Origin: Rhizobium sp. S152
GTDB taxonomy: Bacteria > Pseudomonadota > Alphaproteobacteria > Rhizobiales > Rhizobiaceae
Assembly: GCF_030380735.1 (NCBI RefSeq)
Contig: NZ_JAUDRZ010000030.1
Location: 642,045-706,044 of the forward strand
Direction of reading: 5' to 3'
Length of the DNA stretch: 64,000 nucleotides
Shown here: piece by piece, positions 1 to 10,601 of the stretch
Layout: the number at the start of each line of letters is the position of its first letter
Numbering within the stretch: the first letter of the stretch is position 1
Position numbers and translations under genes: made by a program
The notes under the pieces: generated by a model
What the model was told of the DNA's origin: nothing
Database searches by the model: none
The model's input: the letters and a program-made list of their open reading frames with translations, nothing else

Positions 1-1
1 G

Positions 2-874
2 CATCCGCTGGATCACGTCGTATTGCCCGTCGCGAATCTCGGCCAGGCCCGCGAGCGCCTAGGCAAGCTCGGCTTCACCATCGCCGCCGATGCGCTGCAT
101 CCCTTCGGAACGGCGAATGCCTGCATCTTCTTCGCCGACAAAACATATCTGGAGCCGCTTGCAGTCGCTAATGCCGACGGCTACGAGGCATCGATCAAAC
201 ACGGAAACGTCTTCACGGCGCGAGACCGGGCATTCCGGTTCCGCTGCGGCGCAGATGGCCTGTCCGCCGTCGTTTTCGGCACCGCTGATGCCGATCGCGA
301 TCACGCCCGCTTCAAGGCCGAACGTTTTAGCGGTGGGGATATGCTGAGCTTCGCGCGGCCAATGAAGATGCCGGACGGTTCGGAGAGCACGGCGGCGTTC
401 AAGCTTGCCTTCGCCGCCGATCTCCGCGCACCGGATTTCTTTAGCTTCGCCTGCGAACGCATCAATCCGTTGCCATCGGATCGCGGAGCGCTCGATACGC
501 ACGCCAATGGCGTGACCGGCATCGCCGAGGTCGTGCTGACGGCGCCGGATCCGAAGGCCTTCGCGCCATTCATTCGGCTTGCCGCTGCCGCGCCCGTCAG
601 CCGCGAGGAAGCTTTCGGCGTCAGTCTGGCGCTGCCCAATGTCCGCCTCAGCATCCTGTCGTCGCCGGGGCTGGACGCCTATTACGATATCGTCGCGCCG
701 AGCTCAGATCCCGGACTACGCGGCGCCGCGATTGTCTACTCGGTTGCCGATCTCGCCGTGACAGAAGCGTATTTGGCTGCTAACGGGATCACCTACACGC
801 GCAAGAACAATCGAATTCTGGCGAAGGCCGCGCCCGGGCAGGGCGTGCTCTTTGCCTTCGAGGAGAAACGATGA
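2..874 (+). CDS. VOC-family (glyoxalase-like) protein, 5' end outside window
   Basis: The reading frame is open from base 2 and begins HPLDHVVLPVANL, the typical first beta strand of a vicinal-oxygen-chelate domain, so the start codon probably lies just before the window. A TTG at 23 is available but would cut that strand. The rest (about 285 residues) looks like two VOC half-domains, and the second again shows the DxxAFAPFIRL pattern of a VOC helix. Substrate and metal are unknown. Its last four bases overlap the kdsA start (ATGA), so the two are probably cotranscribed. I assign only the fold family. Confidence 0.7.
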   Translation, partial: HPLDHVVLPVANLGQARERLGKLGFTIAADALHPFGTANACIFFADKTYLEPLAVANADGYEASIKHGNVFTARDRAFRFRCGADGLSAVVFGTADADRDHARFKAERFSGGDMLSFARPMKMPDGSESTAAFKLAFAADLRAPDFFSFACERINPLPSDRGALDTHANGVTGIAEVVLTAPDPKAFAPFIRLAAAAPVSREEAFGVSLALPNVRLSILSSPGLDAYYDIVAPSSDPGLRGAAIVYSVADLAVTEAYLAANGITYTRKNNRILAKAAPGQGVLFAFEEKR

Positions 875-1713
875 GCCAGACGAATTCCGAAGTCGCAGTC
901 GGCGAAGGCGCCGCACGCGTCGCATTTTCCAACGCCGGCAAGCTGTCGCTGATCGCCGGCCCCTGCCAGATGGAGAGCCGCGACCATGCCTTCATGATCG
1001 CCGGCGTCCTCAAGGAACTCTGCGACAAGCTCGGCATCGGCCTCGTCTACAAGTCCTCCTTCGACAAGGCGAACCGCACCTCGCTGTCGGCTCAGCGCGG
1101 CATCGGCCTGGAGACGGCGCTCGAGGTTTTCTCCGATCTCAAGAAGGAATACGGTTTCCCTGTCCTGACCGACATCCACACCGAGGAGCAGTGCGCGGAA
1201 GTCGCAACCGTTGTCGACATCCTGCAGATCCCGGCTTTTCTCAGCCGCCAGACGGACCTGCTTGTCGCCGCCGCCAAGACCGGCCGCGTCATCAACGTCA
1301 AGAAGGGCCAGTTCCTGGCGCCTTGGGACATGAAGAACGTGCTTGCCAAGCTCAACGACAGCGGCAACCCGAACATCCTGCTCTGTGAGCGCGGCGCCTC
1401 CTTCGGCTATAACACGCTGGTATCGGACATGCGCTCGCTGCCGATCATGGCGGGCCTCGGCGCGCCCGTGGTGTTTGACGCCACCCATTCCGTGCAGCAG
1501 CCGGGCGGGCAGGGCGGCTCCAGCGGCGGCCAGCGCGAGTTTGTGGAAACGCTCGCACGCGCGGCCGTTGCCGTCGGCGTCGCCGGCGTCTTCGTCGAGA
1601 CGCACGAGGATCCCGACAACGCGCCGTCCGATGGCCCGAACATGGTCTATCTCAAGGATATGCCGCGTCTTCTCGAAAAGCTTTTGGCCTTCGACGCCAT
1701 CGCGAAGAGCTGA
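871..1713 (+). CDS. kdsA: 2-dehydro-3-deoxyphosphooctonate aldolase (KDO-8-P synthase)
   Basis: Condenses phosphoenolpyruvate with arabinose-5-phosphate to give KDO-8-phosphate, the precursor of the inner-core sugar of lipopolysaccharide. It acts in the cytoplasm. The 280-residue length is normal for KdsA. Family blocks visible include LIAGPCQMES near residue 28, FDKANRTS near 63, TDIHTEEQ near 97 and FDATHSVQQPGGQGG near 205. The ATG overlaps the stop of the VOC gene, which implies translational coupling. About 140 bp separate it from eno, so eno may have its own promoter. Confidence 0.97.
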   Translation: MSQTNSEVAVGEGAARVAFSNAGKLSLIAGPCQMESRDHAFMIAGVLKELCDKLGIGLVYKSSFDKANRTSLSAQRGIGLETALEVFSDLKKEYGFPVLTDIHTEEQCAEVATVVDILQIPAFLSRQTDLLVAAAKTGRVINVKKGQFLAPWDMKNVLAKLNDSGNPNILLCERGASFGYNTLVSDMRSLPIMAGLGAPVVFDATHSVQQPGGQGGSSGGQREFVETLARAAVAVGVAGVFVETHEDPDNAPSDGPNMVYLKDMPRLLEKLLAFDAIAKS

Positions 1714-1853
1714 CGTTCAAAAGACTGACACGATCATGTAATACGCCACCCACGAACTTCGTCGCATCCGACGCGCAAGCGCCATTGTAATTTGCGCATC
1801 TTCGATTTAGACGGATTTCAAACGATTTATCCACCCTCGATCAGGAAGAGCCG

Positions 1854-3128
1854 ATGACCGCTATTACCGATATTATCGCCCGCGAGATTCTCGACAGCCG
1901 TGGCAACCCCACCGTAGAAGTCGATGTCTATCTGGAAGATGGCAGCATGGGCCGCGCGGCGGTTCCGTCGGGCGCGTCGACCGGCGCGCATGAAGCCGTC
2001 GAAGTTCGCGACGGTGGCAAGCGCTACCTCGGCAAGGGTGTCGAAAAGGCCGTCGAAGCCGCCAACACGGAAATCTTCGACGCCATCGGCGGTATCGACG
2101 CCGAAAATCAGATCCAGATCGACAACATCATGATCGAGCTGGACGGTACGCCGAACAAGTCGCGCCTCGGCGCCAACGCCATCCTCGGCGTTTCGCTCGC
2201 CGTTGCCAAGGCTGCCGCCGAAGCCGCCGGCCTGCCGCTCTACCGCTACGTAGGTGGCGCTTCCGCCCACCTGCTGCCGGTCCCGATGATGAACATCATC
2301 AACGGCGGCGCGCATGCCGACAACCCGATCGACTTCCAGGAATTCATGATCCTGCCGGTTGGCGCCGACTCGATCCGCGAAGCCGTTCGCATGGGCTCGG
2401 AAGTCTTCCACGTCCTCAAGAAGGAACTGTCGGCTCAGGGCCACAACACCAACGTCGGCGACGAAGGCGGTTTCGCACCGGGCCTGAAGAGCGCCCCTGA
2501 AGCGCTCGACTTCATCATGAAGTCGATCGAGAAAGCCGGCTACAAGCCTGGTGAAGACATCCATCTCGGCCTCGACTGCGCCTCGACCGAATTCTTCAAG
2601 GACGGCAAGTACGTTCTCGAAGGCGAAGGCCGCACTCTGGAGCCGGGCGCCATGGCCGAATACCTGGCGCAGCTCGCTGCCCAGTATCCGATCATCTCGA
2701 TCGAAGACGGCATGGCTGAAGACGACTGGGATGGCTGGAAGGCCCTCACGGACCTGGCCGGCAAGAAGGTCCAGCTGGTCGGCGACGATCTCTTCGTCAC
2801 CAACTCCTCGCGCCTGCGCGACGGCATCAAGATGGGCGTCGCCAACTCGATCCTCATCAAGGTCAACCAGATCGGCTCGCTGACGGAAACGCTCGACGCC
2901 GTCAACACCGCCCACAAAGCAGCTTACACCGCCGTCATGTCGCACCGTTCGGGCGAAACCGAAGATTCGACGATCGCTGATCTCGCGGTTGCCACCAACT
3001 GCGGTCAGATCAAGACCGGCTCGCTGTCGCGCTCCGACCGTCTTGCCAAGTACAACCAGCTGATCCGCATCGAAGAAGGCCTTGGCCCGCAGGCGCAGTA
3101 CGCCGGCCGTTCGATCCTTCGCGGCTAA
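1854..3128 (+). CDS. eno: Enolase (phosphopyruvate hydratase)
   Basis: Interconverts 2-phosphoglycerate and phosphoenolpyruvate in glycolysis and gluconeogenesis; bacterial enolases are also often degradosome partners. The 424 residues match family length. Diagnostic blocks: SRGNPTVEVDV at the N terminus, GASTGAHEAVE, VGDEGGFAP, SIEDGMAEDDW, and the C-terminal SHRSGETEDSTIADLAVA with IKTGSLSRSDR carrying the catalytic and phosphate-binding residues. It is followed at once by a strong intrinsic terminator. PEP made here is also the substrate of the neighbouring KdsA. Confidence 0.98.
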   Translation: MTAITDIIAREILDSRGNPTVEVDVYLEDGSMGRAAVPSGASTGAHEAVEVRDGGKRYLGKGVEKAVEAANTEIFDAIGGIDAENQIQIDNIMIELDGTPNKSRLGANAILGVSLAVAKAAAEAAGLPLYRYVGGASAHLLPVPMMNIINGGAHADNPIDFQEFMILPVGADSIREAVRMGSEVFHVLKKELSAQGHNTNVGDEGGFAPGLKSAPEALDFIMKSIEKAGYKPGEDIHLGLDCASTEFFKDGKYVLEGEGRTLEPGAMAEYLAQLAAQYPIISIEDGMAEDDWDGWKALTDLAGKKVQLVGDDLFVTNSSRLRDGIKMGVANSILIKVNQIGSLTETLDAVNTAHKAAYTAVMSHRSGETEDSTIADLAVATNCGQIKTGSLSRSDRLAKYNQLIRIEEGLGPQAQYAGRSILRG

Positions 3129-3152
3129 AGCCGTCTGATTTCAAACCGTTGG

Positions 3153-3184
3153 AACCCGCGCTTTAACCGGCGCGGGTTTTTTAT
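3153..3184 (+). terminator. Rho-independent terminator after eno
   Basis: AACCCGCGC and GCGCGGGTT form a nine-base-pair stem around a short TTTAACCG loop, followed by a run of T. It lies about 25 bp after the eno stop codon and closes the kdsA-eno unit. Confidence 0.88.
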
Positions 3185-3267
3185 TGCGCCGCGTTCATAG
3201 TCAACGGACGGTTAATCTCTCCCCGGTAGTCTGGCCGATAAGGGTAATGCGTTTCGAGAATGCGTGT

Positions 3268-3588
3268 ATGTGGACCAAGCATCATAAGAAGAAAAAGATC
3301 GGCCGTTTCGTCATTCCGGCGATGACGGTCGCGTTTCTCTCCTATTTCGGTTACCATTGCATCCATGGAGACTATGGTCTGCGCGCCACCGAGGTGTTCG
3401 AGCGCCAGCGTGTCGCGCGCGAGCGCGAACTGGCCGTGCTGAAGGCCAAGCGCGAGCATTTGGAAAAACAGGTCGCGCTTTTGAGCGACGGTTCGATGGA
3501 CAAGGATATGCTGGACGAAAAAGCCCGTCTTCAGCTGAATATGTCGCGCGCCGACGAGATCGTTATTTTCAGCCATTATTCCAATTAA
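3268..3588 (+). CDS. ftsB: FtsB/DivIC-family septum formation protein
   Basis: Small bitopic divisome protein expected to bridge FtsL and FtsQ at the septum. The 106 residues show a basic cytoplasmic start (KHHKKKK), one membrane segment (about residues 12-30), then a charged coiled coil (VFERQRVARERELAVLKAKR) and the LDEKARL block typical of FtsB/DivIC. I chose the ATG at 3268 because it gives the short basic N terminus usual in rhizobia; an in-frame ATG at 3247 is possible. Position between eno and pdhA is the common alphaproteobacterial arrangement. Confidence 0.85.
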   Translation: MWTKHHKKKKIGRFVIPAMTVAFLSYFGYHCIHGDYGLRATEVFERQRVARERELAVLKAKREHLEKQVALLSDGSMDKDMLDEKARLQLNMSRADEIVIFSHYSN

Positions 3589-3734
3589 CTGAAAACAAGT
3601 TAATCGTAATATTGTAAGCGTTATCAATTGCTTAGCACTGAATACGTGCCATGCATTTATGGCATTGCTGTGGCCAAGTTTCTTCCCTATGGTACGCGCC
3701 ACCCAAGAACCGATAAACCCATAGGGAGGGTTGA

Positions 3735-4781
3735 ATGGCGCCGCGAAAAAACGCGACCGTTTCCAGCCGCAAGACCAGCGCGAAACCAGCTAACAAGGCA
3801 TCGAATGGCGGCCCCGTTGCCGATTTCGATCGCGACGAGGAGCTGAAGGCCTATCGCGAAATGCTGCTTATCCGCCGCTTCGAAGAGAAGGCCGGCCAGC
3901 TTTACGGCATGGGTTTCATCGGCGGTTTCTGTCACCTCTATATCGGCCAGGAAGCTGTGGTCGTCGGCATGCAGATGGCGCAGAAGGAAGGTGACCAGGT
4001 CATCACCGCTTACCGCGACCACGGTCACATGCTGGCAACCGGCATGACCGCCCGCGGCGTCATGGCTGAGCTGACCGGCCGCATCGACGGCTATTCGCGC
4101 GGCAAGGGCGGTTCGATGCACATGTTCTCCAAGGAGAAGCATTTCTACGGCGGTCACGGCATCGTCGGCGCCCAGGTGTCGCTCGGCACCGGTCTCGCCT
4201 TCGCCAACCGCTACCGCGGCAATGACAGCGTCTCGATCGCCTATTTCGGTGACGGCGCCGCCAACCAGGGCCAGGTCTACGAGAGCTTCAACATGGCTGC
4301 TCTCTGGAAGCTGCCGATCATCTACATCATCGAGAACAACCGTTACGCCATGGGCACCTCCACGGCCCGCGCCACGGCGCAGTCGAACTACTCGCTGCGC
4401 GGTTCCGGCTTCGGCATTCCCGGCGTCCAGGTAGACGGCATGGACGTTCGCGCCGTCAAGGCTGCGGCCGACGAGGCGCTCGAGCATTGCCGTTCCGGCA
4501 AGGGCCCGATCATTCTCGAAATGCTGACCTATCGCTATCGCGGTCACTCCATGTCCGACCCGGCGAAGTATCGCTCCAAGGAAGAAGTGCAGAAGATGCG
4601 CTCCGAGCAGGATCCGATCGAGCAGGTCAAGGCACGCCTCATCGAAAAGGGCTGGGCCAGCGAAGACGATCTGAAGGCAGTCGACAAGGACGTCCGCGAC
4701 ATCGTCGCCGATAGCGCCGACTTCGCCCAGGCCGCACCGGAGCCGGACGCATCCGAGCTCTACACCGACATTCTGCTGTAA
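3735..4781 (+). CDS. pdhA: Pyruvate dehydrogenase E1 alpha subunit
   Basis: With E1 beta, decarboxylates pyruvate using thiamine diphosphate and reductively acetylates the E2 lipoyl group. The ThDP/Mg motif GDGAANQGQ (about residue 172) runs to IENN (about 202), as in all E1 alpha chains. YRGHSMSDPAKYRSKEE is the phosphorylation-loop region. An excellent GGGAGG ribosome site precedes the ATG. The first 25 residues are rich in Ala, Lys and Ser and are probably disordered. First gene of pdhA-pdhB-pdhC, with 19 bp to pdhB. Confidence 0.97.
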   Translation: MAPRKNATVSSRKTSAKPANKASNGGPVADFDRDEELKAYREMLLIRRFEEKAGQLYGMGFIGGFCHLYIGQEAVVVGMQMAQKEGDQVITAYRDHGHMLATGMTARGVMAELTGRIDGYSRGKGGSMHMFSKEKHFYGGHGIVGAQVSLGTGLAFANRYRGNDSVSIAYFGDGAANQGQVYESFNMAALWKLPIIYIIENNRYAMGTSTARATAQSNYSLRGSGFGIPGVQVDGMDVRAVKAAADEALEHCRSGKGPIILEMLTYRYRGHSMSDPAKYRSKEEVQKMRSEQDPIEQVKARLIEKGWASEDDLKAVDKDVRDIVADSADFAQAAPEPDASELYTDILL

Positions 4782-4800
4782 TCCGGGGAGGGTTGACCCA

Positions 4801-6186
<1,386 letters not shown>

Positions 6187-6204
6187 CAAGGGAAGGGTAT
6201 TTCG

Positions 6205-7551
6205 ATGCCTATCAACATCACGATGCCTGCCCTGTCTCCAACCATGGAAGAGGGCAACCTCGCCAAGTGGCTGGTCAAGGAAGGCGATACGGTCAAGTCT
6301 GGCGACGTCATCGCCGAGATCGAAACCGACAAGGCGACGATGGAAGTCGAGGCGGTTGACGAAGGCGTTGTCGCCAAGCTCGTCGTTCCCGCCGGCACCG
6401 AAGGCGTCAAGGTCAACGCGCTGATCGCCGTTCTCGCCGCCGATGGTGAAGACGTCGCCGCCGCCGCAAGCGGCGCCGGCTCGGCTGCGCCGGCACCGAA
6501 GGCTGCCGAAGCCCCGAAGGCGGAAGCAAAGTCGGAAGCCGCTCCCGCGCCTGCCGCAGCACCCGCTGCTGCGGCACCGGCTCCAGCTGCCGCGCCTGCC
6601 GCTGCATCAGGCAACCGCACCTTCTCCTCGCCGCTCGCGCGTCGTCTGGCGAAGGAAGCCGGTATCGACCTGTCTGCTATCGCCGGCTCCGGCCCGCATG
6701 GCCGCGTCGTCAAGAGCGACGTGGAAGCTGCCGTGTCGGGCGGTGGCGCCAAGGCTGCGCCTGCCGCTGCTCCTCAGGCTGCCGCACAGGCTCCGGCCGC
6801 TGCCCCCAAGGGTGCATCGGACGAGACCGTTCTGAAGCTGTTCGAGCCCGGCTCCTACGAGCTCGTGCCGCATGACGGCATGCGCAAGGTCATCGCCAAG
6901 CGCCTGGTCGAATCCAAGCAGACCGTGCCGCACTTCTACGTCACCGTGGATTGCGAGCTCGATGCGTTGCTGGCGCTTCGCGCCCAGCTCAACGACGTGG
7001 CTCCCCGCAAGGATGGCGGCGCTGCCTACAAGCTCTCCGTCAACGACATGGTCATCAAGGCCATGGCGCTTGCGCTGCGCGATGTTCCGGATGCCAACGT
7101 CTCCTGGACGGAAGCCAACATGGTCAAGCACAAGCACGCCGATGTCGGCGTCGCCGTCTCGATCCCCGGCGGCCTGATCACCCCGATCATCCGCAAGGCC
7201 GAGGAAAAGACCCTGTCGGCGATCTCCAACGAGATGCGCGATCTCGGCAAGCGTGCCAAGGACCGCAAGCTGAAGCCCGAGGAATACCAGGGCGGCACCA
7301 CGTCGGTCTCCAACATGGGCATGATGGGCGTCAAGAACTTCGCCGCCGTCATCAACCCGCCGCACGCAACGATCCTCGCGGTCGGCGCGGGCGAGCAGCG
7401 CGTGATCGTCCGCAAGGGCGAAATGGTCATCGCTACGGTGATGAGCGTGACGCTGTCGACCGATCACCGTTGCGTCGATGGCGCTTTGGGTGCGGAGCTG
7501 CTGCAGGCGTTCAAGGGCTATATCGAAAACCCGATGGGCATGCTCGTCTGA
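6205..7551 (+). CDS. pdhC: Dihydrolipoamide acetyltransferase (PDH E2)
   Basis: Core of the pyruvate dehydrogenase complex; transfers acetyl from lipoamide to CoA. Order: one lipoyl domain (1-80, DKATMEVEAVDEG), a long Ala/Pro linker, the peripheral subunit-binding domain (about 140-178, SPLARRLAKEAGIDLSAI), a second linker, then the catalytic domain with the DHRCVDG active-site motif near residue 420. Only one lipoyl domain is present, the second being carried by PdhB. The ribosome site AAGGGAAGGG precedes it, 18 bp after pdhB. Confidence 0.97.
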   Translation: MPINITMPALSPTMEEGNLAKWLVKEGDTVKSGDVIAEIETDKATMEVEAVDEGVVAKLVVPAGTEGVKVNALIAVLAADGEDVAAAASGAGSAAPAPKAAEAPKAEAKSEAAPAPAAAPAAAAPAPAAAPAAASGNRTFSSPLARRLAKEAGIDLSAIAGSGPHGRVVKSDVEAAVSGGGAKAAPAAAPQAAAQAPAAAPKGASDETVLKLFEPGSYELVPHDGMRKVIAKRLVESKQTVPHFYVTVDCELDALLALRAQLNDVAPRKDGGAAYKLSVNDMVIKAMALALRDVPDANVSWTEANMVKHKHADVGVAVSIPGGLITPIIRKAEEKTLSAISNEMRDLGKRAKDRKLKPEEYQGGTTSVSNMGMMGVKNFAAVINPPHATILAVGAGEQRVIVRKGEMVIATVMSVTLSTDHRCVDGALGAELLQAFKGYIENPMGMLV

Positions 7552-7570
7552 TAAAACGGCGGAGGCGGAA

Positions 7571-8212
7571 ATGACGAAGACCGTTCTTTGCTATGGTGAT
7601 AGCCTGACCTGGGGTTATGACGCCGCGTCGGTCGGCCGTCATGATTACAAGGATCGTTGGCCGAGCGCGCTTCAGGCGGCCCTCGGCAACGATATCAGGA
7701 TTATCGCCGAGGGATTGAACGGTCGCACGACCGCCTTCGACGACCATCTCGCCGATTGCGACCGCAACGGCGCCCGCGTCCTGCCGACCATCCTGCAGAC
7801 GCATGCGCCGCTCGATCTCGTCATTCTCCTGCTCGGCACCAACGACATGAAGAATGTTGTGGCCGGATCGGCCTTCGCCGCCTGCCAGGGCATTGCCCGG
7901 CTGGTGCGGCTGGTCCGCAACCATGCCTGGCCGTTCGAGTTCGACGTGCCCGATATCCTGATCGTTGCGCCGCCGAAGATCTGCGAAACGGCCAATGTGC
8001 CGTTTGCTGCATCCTTCGTCGGCGGCATCGAGGAATCGGCCATGTTGCCGACGCTTTACCGCGATCTCGCCGATGAACTTGGCTGCGGCTTCTTCGACAG
8101 CAACTCGGTTGCGAAGACGACGCCGCTCGACGGCATCCATCTGGACGCCGACAATACCCGCGCTCTCGGGCGCGGTATGGAATCGACCGTGCGGATGATG
8201 TTGGGACTTTGA
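7571..8212 (+). CDS. SGNH/GDSL-family hydrolase (arylesterase-like)
   Basis: Serine esterase of the SGNH superfamily, 213 residues, no signal peptide. Catalytic blocks are all present: GDSLTWG with the nucleophile at about residue 11, the oxyanion Gly region GLNGRT, GTND near 92, and the Asp/His pair in DGIHLDADN near the C terminus. The start at 7571 follows a GGAGGCGG site and gives the canonical MTKTVLCYGDSL opening. Lies inside the PDH cluster between pdhC and lpdA; substrate unknown, and I see no obvious link to PDH function. Confidence 0.9.
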   Translation: MTKTVLCYGDSLTWGYDAASVGRHDYKDRWPSALQAALGNDIRIIAEGLNGRTTAFDDHLADCDRNGARVLPTILQTHAPLDLVILLLGTNDMKNVVAGSAFAACQGIARLVRLVRNHAWPFEFDVPDILIVAPPKICETANVPFAASFVGGIEESAMLPTLYRDLADELGCGFFDSNSVAKTTPLDGIHLDADNTRALGRGMESTVRMMLGL

Positions 8213-8214
8213 CC

Positions 8215-8796
8215 GTGGCGTCATTCGTGACGCTGCGTCCCGCCACACGGGATGACGCGGCCGAACTGGCGATCCTCTCGGACATCGCCTCGCATGGCTT
8301 TGCCTCCTGGCTCTGGCTGGGGGAGCTTGGCGGAAGCGGCAGCGATACGCCGATGGCGCTTGGCCGGCTGAAGATGCGTCGGGACGAAGGCTACGGCACA
8401 TGGCGCCATGCGGTGCTGGCCGAGGCTTATGGAGAGACGGCCGGAGCGGCGATCGGTTACGCACTCGGCGAGGACGTGCAGGACATGGAGGTCGATCGGG
8501 TGGCTTTGCAGCCGGTGATCGACCTGCAGAAGATGGTTGTTGGCAGCTGGTTCATTGCAACGCTCGGCGTCTACAGCCATCTGCGTGGCATCGGGATCGG
8601 CAGGCGAATACTGGAGGATCAGATCGACAGGGCAGGATCGCTGCCCGTCAGTCTGATCACCGCAAGTGACAATGAAGCGGCGCTGTCGCTTTACAAGAAG
8701 AATGGATTTTCGGAAAGCGCGCGCCAAAGGGCGATATCGCTTTTCAAAACCGGCAGGAAACACGAGTGGGTGCTTCTCACCCGCGACGCCCGATAA
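8215..8796 (+). CDS. GNAT-family N-acetyltransferase
   Basis: About 194 residues with the GNAT acetyl-CoA pocket: IATLGVYSHLRGIGIGRRIL is motif A (RGxGxG/A), followed by the ITASDNEAALSLYKKNGF motif B. The acceptor is unknown. A GTG at 8215 with GGGA about eight bases upstream looks like the start; a TTG at 8209 is in frame and overlaps the preceding stop. Tightly follows the GDSL hydrolase and ends 15 bp before lpdA, so it is carried in the PDH transcription unit. Confidence 0.88.
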   Translation: MASFVTLRPATRDDAAELAILSDIASHGFASWLWLGELGGSGSDTPMALGRLKMRRDEGYGTWRHAVLAEAYGETAGAAIGYALGEDVQDMEVDRVALQPVIDLQKMVVGSWFIATLGVYSHLRGIGIGRRILEDQIDRAGSLPVSLITASDNEAALSLYKKNGFSESARQRAISLFKTGRKHEWVLLTRDAR

Positions 8797-8811
8797 CGAA
8801 GGCAGGAAAAC

Positions 8812-10257
8812 ATGGCTGAGAATTACGACGTCATCATCATCGGCTCCGGTCCCGGCGGCTATGTCGCCGCCGTGCGCGCCAGCCAGCTCGGTCTGAAGAC
8901 CGCGATCGTCGAGCGCGAGCACTTGGGCGGCATCTGCCTGAACTGGGGCTGCATTCCGACCAAGGCGCTGCTGCGCTCGGCCGAGATCCTCGATCACGCC
9001 AACCACGCCAAGGACTACGGCCTCGTGCTCGAAGGCAAGATGTCGGCTGACGTGAAGGCTGTCGTCGCCCGCTCGCGCGGCGTATCCGCCCGCTTGAACG
9101 GCGGCGTTGGCTTCCTGATGAAGAAGAACAAGGTCGACGTGATCTGGGGCGAAGCCAAGATCACCAAGCTGGGCGAAATCGTCGTCGGCAAGTCCTCCAA
9201 GCCCGTCGTCGAGCCGCAGAACCCGGTTCCGAAGAACATCAAGGGTGAGGGCACCTACACCGCCAAGCACATCATCGTCGCGACAGGCGCTCGCCCGCGC
9301 GCGCTGCCGGGCATCGAGCCGGATGGCAAGCTGATCTGGACCTATTTCGAGGCGATGAAGCCGGCAGCCCTGCCGAAGTCGCTGATCGTCATGGGCTCGG
9401 GCGCCATCGGCATCGAGTTCGCGAGCTTCTACCGCTCGATGGGCGTCGATGTCACCGTCGTCGAGGTCATGGCGACCATCATGCCGGTCGAGGACGTCGA
9501 AGTCACCGCGATCGCGCGCAAGCAGCTCGAAAAGCGCGGCATGAAGATCATCACCAGCGCCAAGATCACCAAGGTCGAAAAGGCGGACGACAGCATCACC
9601 GCGCATGTCGAGACGGCTGACGGCAAGGTCCAGCAGATCACCGCCGACCGCATGATCTCGGCCGTGGGTGTGCAAGGCAACATCGAAAACCTCGGCCTCG
9701 AGGCCGTCGGCGTCAAGACCGACCGCGGCTGCGTCGTCATCGACGGCTACGGCAAGACCAATATCGCAGGCATCTACGCCATCGGCGACGTCGCCGGCCC
9801 GCCGATGCTCGCCCACAAGGCCGAGCATGAAGGCGTCGTCTGCGTCGAAAAGATCGCCGGGCTGCCGAACGTTCACGCCACCGACAAGGGCAAGGTCCCG
9901 GGCTGCACCTATTGCAACCCGCAGGTCGCCTCCGTGGGCCTGACCGAAGCCAAGGCCAAGGAAGCCGGCCGCGACATCCGCGTTGGTCGCTTCTCCTTTG
10001 CTGCCAACGGCAAGGCGATCGCTCTCGGCGAGGACCAGGGTCTCTGCAAGGTGATCTTCGACAAGAAGACCGGCGAACTGCTCGGCGCGCACATGGTCGG
10101 CGCCGAAGTCACCGAACTCATCCAGGGCTTCGTGGTCGCCATGAACCTCGAGACGACCGAAGAAGAACTGATGCACACCATCTTCCCGCATCCGACGGTT
10201 TCCGAAACGATGAAGGAAGCGGTTCTTGATGCCTATGGTCGCGTGCTGAACGCTTGA
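8812..10257 (+). CDS. lpdA: Dihydrolipoyl dehydrogenase (PDH E3)
   Basis: Flavoprotein that reoxidises dihydrolipoamide with NAD+. It has the N-terminal FAD motif GSGPGGYVAA, the redox disulfide in GGICLNWGCIPTK (Cys about 43 and 48), the NAD-binding GSGAIGIEFASFY, the second FAD motif IYAIGDV and the C-terminal HPTVSETMKEAV active-site His. The 481 residues include a short insertion near residue 125-140 (VGKSSKPVVEPQNPVPKNI), seen in some alphaproteobacterial copies. Clustered with the other PDH subunits and lipA. Confidence 0.97.
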   Translation: MAENYDVIIIGSGPGGYVAAVRASQLGLKTAIVEREHLGGICLNWGCIPTKALLRSAEILDHANHAKDYGLVLEGKMSADVKAVVARSRGVSARLNGGVGFLMKKNKVDVIWGEAKITKLGEIVVGKSSKPVVEPQNPVPKNIKGEGTYTAKHIIVATGARPRALPGIEPDGKLIWTYFEAMKPAALPKSLIVMGSGAIGIEFASFYRSMGVDVTVVEVMATIMPVEDVEVTAIARKQLEKRGMKIITSAKITKVEKADDSITAHVETADGKVQQITADRMISAVGVQGNIENLGLEAVGVKTDRGCVVIDGYGKTNIAGIYAIGDVAGPPMLAHKAEHEGVVCVEKIAGLPNVHATDKGKVPGCTYCNPQVASVGLTEAKAKEAGRDIRVGRFSFAANGKAIALGEDQGLCKVIFDKKTGELLGAHMVGAEVTELIQGFVVAMNLETTEEELMHTIFPHPTVSETMKEAVLDAYGRVLNA

Positions 10258-10333
10258 TAATTTTCTTCGCTGCTCTCTATGACGGATTGGATCAGATCCG
10301 ATACCGGACTGGAAAAAGCGAAAGGAAATCATC

Positions 10334-10588
10334 ATGTCTATGGGTACGCAGGCACTGCTCATCTTTCTCCTGATCGGTCTGGTCGCGGGGTTCCTCGCCA
10401 GCCTGATCGTCGGCGGAGGCGGTTTGATCCGGTGCCTGCTCAGCGGCATGATCGGCGCGTTCGTCGGAGGCTTTCTCTTCAACGCGCTGGGGATTTCGCT
10501 CGGTATCGACAATGCGATCGTCGTGCAGATCATTCATGCCACGGTCGGCGCCATTATCGTGGTGCTGATTGCCAGGGCGATAGCGTGA
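10334..10588 (+). CDS. Small GlsB/YeaQ/YmgE-type membrane protein
   Basis: 84 residues, almost entirely hydrophobic, with three predicted membrane segments separated by Gly-rich turns (AGFLASLIVGGGG, GMIGAFVGGFLFNAL, IVVLIARAIA). This is the transglycosylase-associated/GlsB-YeaQ fold, usually stress-linked, with no established biochemistry. A GGAAATCATC ribosome site precedes the ATG. It is followed by a paralogue after only about 13 bp. Confidence 0.75.
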   Translation: MSMGTQALLIFLLIGLVAGFLASLIVGGGGLIRCLLSGMIGAFVGGFLFNALGISLGIDNAIVVQIIHATVGAIIVVLIARAIA

Positions 10589-10601
10589 GGGGTTGAACGG
10601 A

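Noticed and set aside
8221..10533. 770-codon minus-strand open frame across lpdA and the acetyltransferase
   Set aside because: High-GC antisense shadow; lpdA is unmistakable, and the shadow has a composition rich in Asp, His and Leu typical of such artefacts.
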